From Megalopta genalis (lineage: Eukaryota; Arthropoda; Insecta; Hymenoptera; Halictidae), in the NCBI RefSeq assembly GCF_051020955.1, contig NC_135027.1, forward strand, positions 6,860,532-6,924,531: a stretch of DNA of 64,000 nucleotides, written 5' to 3'. Numbering within the stretch: the stretch's first letter is position 1; every line of letters starts with the position of its first letter. The position numbers were made by a program, and so were the translations under genes. Under the pieces are notes generated by a model. The model ran no database searches and was not told the origin of the DNA. It saw only the letters and a list, made by a program, of their open reading frames with translations. This document shows positions 57,601 to 64,000 of the stretch, piece by piece.

Positions 57601-60600
57601 GGAACTTAAACACTTGCAAGGAGATCGTGGAATTTTATTTAAAAACAAATGTCGTGCCTCGTTGTTACATTGTTGCATGAATTATGCAATGTGATTCGTT
57701 TTTTCAAATCAGTCTTGAATATCATTTTTTATGGCTTATTGTTCATTCAAAGCATACCTTGATCTTTATATAATTTATAATATAAGTATAAATACAATAC
57801 TTTCTCATTTTAGTCAGCACTCAAAGGATTAATCATCAACAATAGATAGGATGACGAAAAAGTGACGGATAATAATCAAGAATGGAAAAATGACCTTCCA
57901 CAATGAACTGGAATAACACAATGTTATTTTACAAAAATAGGAAACACATAAAAGTTTGGTTCTGTTAAAAAAAGAAAGTTAATTTGTGGACAGGGAAGAA
58001 TGAATTAAAAGTTCTGGAAAATGCGATAACATAAAAAATTGTTACCACTCTTTTACGCGCAAGTCACTTTTCAAAATAACAATAAAAAATCAAATAAAAT
58101 ATTAAGTTAAGTATGATTTAACAATATTAAGTCAATCTAGCAAACAATTGATTTACACCACTTTTGCTGTGAACGGCCAATTCTCGGAGCACTAATGAAC
58201 GGTGCATCGATGTCTCTCGATCGAACGGAGAAATGGCGGCGATCCTGCAGAACGAGCAGAAAAGTCGTACTTTTCGAGAATCTATTCCTTGCAGGAGTTA
58301 CCGCAGCAGTATCATGTTCCGTACGCAGCGTTTCCGTCTCGCCGATGAAACCGCGGGTCTCCCGCGTATCCTATTACAGGATCGCGAGCACCACGTGCTT
58401 GCGAAAAGATCTCCGGTATCCCGTGAACACACTTCCGACTCGTACGGTTCCAGGTAACGCAACAACGCGGTTATTTCTTTGCAAAGACCAATTATCAGCA
58501 CCTTGGAGGCGAGGCCCACGGTTTTTGCCGGCGAAGGGACGTGTTTTACAAGCGGTTTACGAGTCCGCGGCTAGCGAGGCACGGGCTTCGCCGAGCGCGT
58601 GCATGCTCGGATCGAGGTTACCGCAGGTTTTCGCGATTCCGCTTTCGGTCCGAGTAAGCGGAAAACGCTCATAAAAGTCTCGGCATTGTGCAACTACGCG
58701 CCGAGGCGCTGCGCTTGCTTTGCGACCCGTTAGAAACGCGAAATCTGCAGACAACGCTTGTTGGGTTATGACGAGGGTATGCAGAAAAGTCGTACAACGA
58801 CGAATCGATTGATCGTTGTAAGAGATTTAGCAGATCTCGATGAACATCGAAACCATTTTATTTCATATCTGTGACGTAGATTTCTTAGGTAAGATATAAT
58901 TACTGAGAGTAGTTATATTATATTATTTATATACCGAGACAAAAATTGTACAAGCTGGTTTTGTGAAAATAGGTAAAGCTTGGGGAATTCGAGGGTCATT
59001 TTATAAATAAATTCAAAGTTTGCAAAACGATGACTTAGCTAAAAATATGTGCAATAGAGCATACTTTTCTCTTCAAAATAAAGAAAGAATCAACTGAATT
59101 GGATTAATACTTTCCGAGATAAAAATTCGAAAGTGCAGCCAGGTTGAGGAAAATGTGTTTTCTTCTGAAATTGTAATATTGGAGAATCTGTATTTTATGA
59201 ATAAATTCGAAGACAGCAAAATGATGACTCAAGTCATCCGAATCTTGCATGCACGTACATCGTATATTTACAGATCTTTAATCTTTAACAAAATATGGTC
59301 TGTCCACTACTGTCCGTTTCTACTTGTCACAATCCCTGTGCCCCAATTTGTCGAAGCACAAAAGAATGCTTTCGAACACATTCGCCTTAATTTCCTCGTT
59401 CATTCGTGAGCTCATTTCTTGTACTGATGGTTAGAAAATTCTTTTATATTCTTCTTTTGCCAATTCTACTTCAATTGCACCTATCAAGACGATTTGGACT
59501 CCACAAGAATCCCACCAGTTCCCAACTAATAGGAACATAAATATCCAGCGACTTTCACAATCTACATGATCTAATCTTGAAACATGACCCATCCTGGCAA
59601 TCTTTAAATACTTCCGGCAAAGCTCTAATTAACTGTCATCCTTGAGCAAAACAAGAGAAAGAAGCATGTTAATCCTTTCATAAGGACGAGCCGCGTAACA
59701 AGTATCGGACGCACTCAGTCATCGAATCCTGATCATAGATCCTGGAATTCAGGTCGCGGTGATGAAGAAGTCCATCCAATCAGCGCGAAACAGTGAATTG
59801 CTTGGTGCTCGGTGCAATTCCCTGAAGGATTCATTAGTCCTTGGTGCGTTTCTCGCTGAGTTCCCGTAAGTAAGACAGTCGGCGAGCAGCAATCCCGGAG
59901 AAAACAGGAAAACAAGAGGCTCCAAGGCTGAGCTTATTGAGAGGATCCCGCGAACTGTTCGGGTAACGAGGCGACGTATTAACGTTAAAAACTCCCCGAA
60001 GGACGAAGCCCACGCGCGATCCGCGACAATGGAGCCGGCTGCTGGAGAAAGCATTGGAGAGAAAAGGGCCGAGGACGCAATTCCACGAACCATTACCGGT
60101 ATTGTCGATCTTTTTGTCTAGAGCCGAATGAAAGCTGCTCGTCGATTCAACAAACTGACCTGGCTGAAGTGCTCGGCTGACAGACGATGGCATAATCGTC
60201 TTTTCCGATGGGTAGCCGCAATGGAAATAGAAAAGGTCACTTGTGGTGATTGTTCGCGGAGAAAATTTTTGAAAAACTCGTCGGTTGCGATGACTTTGGT
60301 TCTGTTTGGTGGAGCTTAGGTCATAGGTTAGGCTCTTTGATAAATTCTATCGGTATTGGTGGCGCTGAGAATCAAGATAAAATTGTATATCATGGTAGAA
60401 GAACGCCATTTTGTATTTAATAAGTTCATTCTTGGTAAACGGATTAGTAGCCGCTATTAATGGCTGTACCAAGTTTTTAAATGATTTTAACATCATCGAA
60501 TTTATTTATATTCGAAAAGCTGATAAAAGCGTAGATTTTACACCAGTAAATACATTTAATTATAAGTAAAAAAAATGTTTTGAATTTATAATTAAAATGA

Positions 60601-63600
60601 CATCGATTACAAAAAGTTAAAAGCGTAAAGATTTACAATTTATTTGGAGAACAAATCAAATTTTACTGAATTAGGATTTTTAGATTTTTGAGAGACTTTT
60701 AGAACGTGGTATTGGGAGCACGAAGAGTTTCGCCATTTTGCGCGTCAACCAACCAATTCATCCCTTTGTATATTTCCATTTTATTTTAAGCATAGATTCA
60801 GCTATAACGTCGGCTAATAAAAAGATTCCGTGTAAACATTTTCAACAATCCGTTTGCAGGATATTATTTATATTAGAAGAGTACGTTATGTATAATTCTC
60901 TAATACGAGAATCTAGCAGGAATTATTTAGAAAATGCATCGTAGCTAATCGAGGGTTATTGGAGAACAACAGTGGATTAATGAAGAAGTTAGTTTGACGT
61001 TCGACAAGTTATATTCCAGCTTCCAACTGAATTAACTCTCGAATTAACTCGATCAAAGGGAGCCGGCGACATGAATACGTGCCCGTATGAAAGAAGACTC
61101 TGAACAGCGATAAACCTTAAGGGACGTAATTCGATTAACCGACAATCTGACCGTGAATTACGCCGGGACGTCTTTTCAATTACAAAAGACGACGGAGTTC
61201 TCGGAAGAGAATGGAAATCCGCGGGACAATCGGTATGGTTCTTGGAGGGTCGGATGATGGGACGACAGACGCGATGATTGAGCTGCCGAAATGGAATTTA
61301 ATCGGTTTAATTTTCGTGAGAATATTACAAATATGATCCTCCCTGTGCCTTGGATTAACGGATGATCGCTTTGCCGAAGCACATTAAAGTCTGCGGACGG
61401 GGAACGTGATTCTTCCTTGGGTTTTATCGTTGGTACTGCTAAAGATCATTGTTATACGTTTATTTACTTATTTATTTACTTGTTCATTTACTTATTTATT
61501 TACTTATTTATTTACTTGTTCATTTACTTATTTATTTACTTATTTATTTACTTGTTCATTTACTTATTCATTTATTTGTTCATTCACTTGTTCATTTACC
61601 GAACCATTATAAAACAAAGTTTTTTATAAATTTCAACGAAATATATAATATAGCGAAATATATACAAATTAGAAGTGGAATAGATGTTAAATTTTCTTAA
61701 GAATACAACTGGAGATCCGAGACACAGATTTCTATGTATATCTGACTATAGTGAATTCTCCCAAATTGTTCATTTTTGTGCACGATCTGAGCTCAATTAG
61801 GAAGAATTTACTGTATCACGTTTCAGATCATATTAATATCTGAATTAGTTTGCAGTTCCGTACGCAAAATGAAAATTGTCTATCTCAATCTCTCTCAGAT
61901 AATCTCAATTAAGTTGAAGCTAATGTATGTTTCAATTTCTTTGAATCCTTTCACTATTTTAAATCTCATCAATCTATTGTACACGTTTTGTGCAAAATGT
62001 ACACGTATTGTATGTTTAATCCAAAAACCATAAAAAAAAGATCTGAAGAGTTTAGAAACAATTATGAGAAGTACATTTCCATTTGACTTCGGTATCTGAC
62101 GACAGCCTTAGAAAGTCTTCGTTTCGCATAAACTTTCAATTATCGTTGCAGCCAACGAGATTGCAGCACCAATTAGACACATCGAATAAATCAAACGTCT
62201 TATTGGAGCAGATTAATAACTGCCAACAAACAAGATTAACGGCCTCTTTAAGAAATGTATGACAGGATAGAGAAACAAGACGGGAACGAATGAGATGGAA
62301 CGATTAAGTAAAAACTGTGAATAAAAGGTGAACGATTGACTCACAGATGCAGCAAGCGGCGAGTATCCTGGTTGCATCATCGGGCGGCGTGCAGTCGGGG
62401 AACACCGGCTTCAGAACGTACACGCTGAAAGTCAGGGCCACGATGGCCTGGCTGCAAGGCCGCACTATCATGCACTCGACCCACAGTCTGATGAATGCCA
62501 TGAAAGGTCCGAAGGTCTCGATGATATACGCGTAATCGGCGCCCGACTTTCTGATCATGCACCCGAGCTCCGCGTAACAGTACGCGCCTACCTGTTGTAC
62601 AACCATAAATCATTACACACCCGAGCGGCCGGTACCGTAACCGATTTCGTGAGACATTACGACCGGTCCCCGTTCTGACAAAGAATGAGCAACCTTAGGG
62701 GGTTGCTGGACCGATGGAAAGTAAACGGTTTTAACCCTAGAAAGATAACCATATGACAACGTACGTAAAAGATAACCATACGCTTTAGAGGCGCATGCTT
62801 TTCTAAGGCGTCAATTTTATACTAACAATGGATATTTATTTAAGTTAATCTAGTCATTTTAAAGGTTCGGCATTATTGTAAAAATAAAATGCATTTATAT
62901 TATATTTTTTTATATTTTAAGTAATTTTAAACTTAAATCACTAGACCTCTATGAAAAATTAACAAAAATCAACAGTCTTCGCAGGCGCCTCTGCGACGTA
63001 GGTTATCTTTCTCGGGTTAAGGAACATTTACTGTAAATCTAATCCAATTCAAATCTAAACGATATAAACTTCAATATTCGTTAATGGCGAACGCTTTTAA
63101 GAACTCAGTAATTCGTCTCAATTACAAATTACTAACTTCGTTACTTTCCCTAATTCGTACATTCACTATGATGGTACAGCGAGGCCATGATTAATCGTCT
63201 CAGAAAAAGCAATCTAAATTTTTGCAGGTTCCAGGCAAGAATTAGCACTTAAATATCTCCCTTACCTCTGAAGACGCGAGGAATCTTTATTGACAGAAGT
63301 GTTTCAGTGCATAGAGGTCTATAACACGGCGATAACAATTTTTTTTTCTGGTTGGTGAAGAAGAGGACAAGGAAATTACATCGCGTAAACCGATGCCGGG
63401 TAAGCAAGGCTGCAGATAATCGAGACCGCAGATAATCGGATCACGGTTAATCGAAGTTCCACAGTTATATCCGGAGCCGACAACTTATTATCATGAAGCA
63501 ATAGCAATTATTTTCAAATCAATGTGCACAATAACCCAGTAATGGGGAACGAAGTTGAACGTCCAGATAACAGAGAGCTTAGATATCAGAGACTCTATTC

Positions 63601-64000
63601 TATGTTTTGATTGAAAATTCAGAATGTCGATTGAAGCTTGTATCCACAACTTGTGCAGCAACAATAATTATATTTAAAGCAATATACAAAATAACTGAGC
63701 AGTCGGGTACGAAGTTAAGAGTGCAATTAGAACCTCGGTTGTCCGAACTGATCAGAAGAAGACGAGCAATCGAATAACAGAGAGTTCAGATATCGGGGAT
63801 ACTACGATAGATTTTAATCAAAAATGTGAGGCGAACGGTGTATCGTAGATTGTGCTAGAAATGGTGATATTCCTTGGGTGCGTTAGGTCAGAACGGAGGC
63901 ACGGTTAGGCTGTCAATGTCGGCTGAAGTCCGTGAGCGAGTAGACACGGCCAAAGGAAAGCAATCAAACCGGGGGAAGACAGGGTCGACGTACCGTGGAG
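38326..64000 (-). CDS. SLC7 LAT/y+LAT-type amino acid transporter light chain (5' partial)
   Basis: Exons on the minus strand: 63994-64000 (end of an exon outside the window), 62345-62591, 47065-47190, 44701-44839, 43062-43185, 41991-42191, 41345-41419, 40269-40428, 40097-40189, then either 39802-39875 or 38326-38393. All junctions are GT-AG and in phase, giving 414 or 412 residues of a protein usually near 500. Family marks: GAYCYAELG, GADYAYI, FPDCTPPDD with the Cys that bonds to the heavy chain SLC3A2, INCWDVKWATRVQD, YSGLFAYNGWNYLNF, NLPKAIGIS, VALSTFGAVNG, RPIKVNLFFP. It should act as an obligate exchanger of large neutral or cationic amino acids at the plasma membrane. Insect relatives include minidiscs, JhI-21 and CG1607; I cannot say which is the orthologue. 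TM1 with the GSGIF motif is outside the window. Confidence 0.94.
39357..39549. mobile_element. TTAA-flanked MITE between the two SLC7 last exons
   Basis: TTAA target duplication on both sides (39353-39356 and 39550-39553). TIRs CCCTTTGTACTCAAG and inverse CCCTTTGCACTCGAA, 193 bp. TTAA plus CCC ends are typical of piggyBac-type elements. It sits 249 bp downstream of the proximal stop codon. Confidence 0.85.
39802..39875 (-). CDS. SLC7 transporter, proximal alternative last exon
   Basis: Encodes (S)AVTKTLQKLMVVVG then PKTKVQNTL and a TAA stop. Acceptor TTCCCGCAG. It begins with the two bases needed to complete the split codon (AGC, Ser). Similar in sequence to the distal last exon 1.4 kb downstream, so the two look like mutually exclusive duplicates. 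No canonical AATAAA was seen in the 450 nt after the stop. Confidence 0.8.
40097..40189 (-). CDS. SLC7 transporter exon (TM12)
   Basis: Encodes (G)YGCLMIFSSVPVYFVFVSWK then NKPKFFQQGV. The 'vPVYF.f..wknKPk' block ends the last helix. The donor (GTCA|GTAAGT, phase 1) feeds both alternative terminal exons. Confidence 0.94.
40269..40428 (-). CDS. SLC7 transporter exon (TM10-TM11)
   Basis: Encodes LSIGVSVLCLPWLRWSQPNL, PRPIKVNLFFPFIYILATLF, VTIVPMYASPVET. RPIKvNL is a family signature. Acceptor TGTTCACAG, donor ACAG|GTAACA, phase 1. Confidence 0.95.
40806..40975. mobile_element. Family-A MITE in transporter intron
   Basis: Left TCTAATTGACGCTCAGATTG, right CAATCTGAGTGTCGATTAGG, TIR-like TATAGTAAATTCTCCC at the right. 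The centre is short (the ATAATCGTA block is duplicated instead of the full palindrome). Confidence 0.88.
41345..41419 (-). CDS. SLC7 transporter exon (TM9, 25 codons)
   Basis: Encodes ALLSMLYLCSSDIFALINYV then GFATW. Matches the 'LLyL...DIf.LINYvgF' block of y+LAT/LAT proteins. Acceptor TTCTTCCAG, donor TGG|GTATGT. Too short for the usual open-frame length cut-off in its true frame. Confidence 0.93.
41991..42191 (-). CDS. SLC7 transporter exon (TM8 and following loop)
   Basis: Sixty-seven codons, TFANRLFGWFSWMIPVFVAL, STFGAVNGILLTSSRLFYAG, then CEGQMPEILTMIQTSRVTPT and PAVLCM. These are the conserved 'VALSTFG.vNG', 'SSRLF..ga.eG.lP' blocks. Phase 0 at both ends. Confidence 0.96.
42350..42627. 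repeat. Composite GA microsatellite with a 117-bp tandem unit
   Basis: (GA)n plus GCAAGCGAGCGAGCG, then GTGTGAATGGAACA.CGACACA, then AAAAAGATAAAAAAAGAAAA and GAAACGAGGAGAACGAGAGA, present twice head to tail. In the intron upstream of the TM8 exon. Confidence 0.93.
43062..43185 (-). CDS. SLC7 transporter exon (TM7)
   Basis: Encodes NLPKAIGISCVLVTLVYVFA then NVAFYTTLSPVEVLGSEAVAV. Acceptor TCGTTCTAG, consensus donor GTG|GTAAGT, phase 0. Confidence 0.96.
43428..43619. mobile_element. Family-A MITE in transporter intron
   Basis: TACAGTAATTTCTCCCGAAT left, GCGAATTAGGGAGAAATTGC right, centre AACTATAAAAACGAGCCGCG. One of the best preserved copies, about 192 bp. Confidence 0.92.
44701..44839 (-). 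CDS. SLC7 transporter exon (TM6 substrate region)
   Basis: Encodes GNTQYFTFENTNTEVTSIAL then FYSGLFAYNGWNYLNFIIEE and LKDPVK. The FAY.GWN segment is the unwound TM6 that contacts substrate in LAT1. The donor is CAA|GTATGC, which splits the Lys codon and joins in frame to the next exon. Confidence 0.95.
45300..46560. other. Transporter intron, dispersed repeats only
   Basis: Holds a copy of the dispersed element (45330-45455) with AAATTGAATAAGTTG.AAATA and GCATAAAATTCACAGTC, as at 9840-9975, and the half MITE at 46060-46240. No coding signal. Confidence 0.55.
47065..47190 (-). CDS. SLC7 transporter exon (TM4-TM5)
   Basis: Encodes (C)ILAFINCWDVKWATRVQD then FTYAKLLALFIIIFAGVYQLFA. This is the family's highly conserved 'NC.dVkwAtrvQd.ft.aKllal' block. 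Acceptor GTTTCAG, donor GCCG|GTGAGT, phase 1. A 15.2-kb intron precedes it. Confidence 0.95.
48206..48420. mobile_element. Family-A MITE in the 15-kb intron
   Basis: Left TCATTTCTTCCTAATTCGCG, right CGCGAATTGGGGAAAAATTA, central AACTATAAAAGCGAAACGC. About 215 bp. Confidence 0.9.
50969..54976. repeat. 4-kb satellite-like tandem array, about 26 monomers
   Basis: The landmark GGATCAATGTATCTGATAAA starts monomers at 51111, 51261, 51424, 51574, 51736, 51880, 52043, 52193 and so on to about 54830. Spacing alternates between about 150 and 163 bp. Type 1 has CCCCTAATAATAAAAAAAAT and TACGTTCGTTTTTCTG; type 2 has CCCCCAATAAT plus 17-21 A and TATGTTCGTTTTTCGG. A short third type (about 144-146 bp, CCCCTAATAATAATAGCC) appears about five times. 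The last unit is diverged. Confidence 0.97.
55684..56098. repeat. TTCGAATAAA minisatellite within short inverted repeats
   Basis: About 52-bp units of 'ATTCTTCGAATAAAATTTCA' + 'TTCGAATAATATATCGAATA', four to five copies, bounded by GAGCAGAGTTTGGCATTATT and its inverse (TGGCCAACTCTGCT). Confidence 0.85.
57470..57690. repeat. Diverged tandem repeat, about 60-75-bp unit
   Basis: Blocks CTTGCAAG.AGAT...GGAATTT and ATTTTATTTGAAAACAA recur two to three times. Confidence 0.5.
61458..61590. repeat. (TTTACTTA)n microsatellite
   Basis: ATTTACTT, ATTTACTTGTTC and related tetranucleotide units for about 130 bp. The open frames through it are repeat artefacts. Confidence 0.93.
61747..61815. mobile_element. 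Family-A MITE, internally deleted copy
   Basis: Left ATAGTGAATTCTCCCAAATT runs straight into TTGTTCATTTTTGTGCACGA and the right terminus AGGAAGAATTTACTGTA. Only 69 bp remain. Confidence 0.8.
62345..62591 (-). CDS. SLC7 transporter exon (TM2-TM4 region)
   Basis: Eighty-two codons plus one base. VGAYCYAELGCMIRKSGADY opens it, then the IRLWVECMIVRPCSQAI helix, and KPVFPDCTPPDD with the conserved extracellular Cys (visible residue 69) that links to the heavy chain. Acceptor TACAACAG, donor ATCT|GTGAGT. Confidence 0.96.
62592..63993 (-). other. Transporter intron with MITE and diverged tandem duplication
   Basis: The intron between the edge exon and the TM2-TM4 exon. Beside the piggyBac-type MITE, 63480-63610 and 63645-63800 share 'GGGAACGAAGTT..', 'AACAGAGAGCTTAGATATCA' and 'GATTGAAAATTC' blocks. 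No coding signal. Confidence 0.6.
62735..63016. mobile_element. piggyBac-type MITE with TTAA target duplication
   Basis: TTAA at 62731-62734 and 63017-63020. TIRs CCCTAGAAAGATAACC and inverse CCCGAGAAAGATAACC, one mismatch. The CCCTAGAAAGATA start is the known piggyBac terminus; a GGCGTCAATTTTATAC-like internal block also resembles its subterminal repeat. 282 bp, no transposase. Confidence 0.93.
63994..64000 (-). CDS. SLC7 transporter, 3' tip of upstream exon
   Basis: The last seven bases read C TCC ACG on the minus strand, then a GTACGT donor at 63993. Ser-Thr joins in phase 0 to Val-Gly-Ala-Tyr-Cys of the next exon, matching the 'S.vGAyCYAELG' junction of LAT proteins. The rest of this exon is off the edge. 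Confidence 0.7.

Larger units (their letters stand above)
47191..62344 (-). other. 15.2-kb intron of the transporter
   Basis: Separates the TM2-TM4 exon from the TM4-TM5 exon. It contains a family-A MITE (48206-48420), the 4-kb array (50969-54976), the TTCGAATAAA element (55684-56098), GC-rich patches (about 49900-50400, 55000-55300, 58190-58760, 59700-60200) and a TTTACTTA microsatellite (61458-61590). No coding exon was recognised in it; open frames in the GC-rich patches (up to 159 codons at 58195-58674) match nothing known. Confidence 0.8.

Noticed and set aside
58195..58674. 159-codon plus-strand open frame in the transporter intron
   Set aside because: GC-rich composition explains it and nothing in it is recognisable.
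61406..61700. Hydrophobic 70-83-codon frames resembling membrane peptides
   Set aside because: They translate a TTTACTTA microsatellite.
1..64000. CRISPR array interpretation of the tandem repeats
   Set aside because: The repeats are contiguous tandem units or dispersed MITEs without unique spacers, in a eukaryotic genome.

Overview
This window is nuclear DNA from an arthropod, most likely a hymenopteran insect such as a bee. The evidence is short GT-AG introns next to long AT-rich ones, many CpG-containing GC-rich patches, abundant GA/CT microsatellites, small palindromic DNA-transposon remnants, and three insect-like conserved genes. The species assignment is inference. I found no bacterial, viral or CRISPR features.

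Three protein genes are supported. (1) Pde6, a cGMP-specific cyclic nucleotide phosphodiesterase on the + strand at 13293-23244: twelve coding exons, about 1079 residues, two GAF domains, a PDEase catalytic domain and a C-terminal CaaX box. (2) A GOLGA7 orthologue on the - strand at 29500-30522: three exons, 154 residues, a palmitoyltransferase accessory protein. It is convergent with Pde6. (3) An SLC7 LAT/y+LAT-type amino acid transporter light chain on the - strand at 38326-64000. Its 5' end lies beyond the right edge; the last seven bases of the window are the 3' tip of the preceding exon. Its 3' end has two competing terminal exons that encode related but different C-termini.

Layout. 1-13 kb: no protein gene recognised; it probably holds the promoter and non-coding 5' exons of Pde6, with a GC-rich patch at 3.4-5.0 kb and several tandem repeats. 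13.3-23.2 kb: Pde6, whose introns hold several inverted-repeat elements and two minisatellites. 23.2-29.5 kb: intergenic DNA between two convergent genes, with a GC-rich block, a large inverted repeat and pyrimidine tracts. 29.5-30.5 kb: GOLGA7. 30.7-38.3 kb: AT-rich intergenic DNA with MITE remnants. 38.3-64 kb: the transporter, including a 15.2-kb intron that carries a 4-kb satellite-like array of about 26 monomers.

The three genes do not form a pathway. They act in cyclic-GMP signalling, protein palmitoylation at the Golgi, and amino-acid uptake. The most notable observations are the duplicated terminal exons of the transporter, the alternating-monomer array in its intron, and at least seven MITE or inverted-repeat families. 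I did not find evidence of an undescribed multi-gene system.
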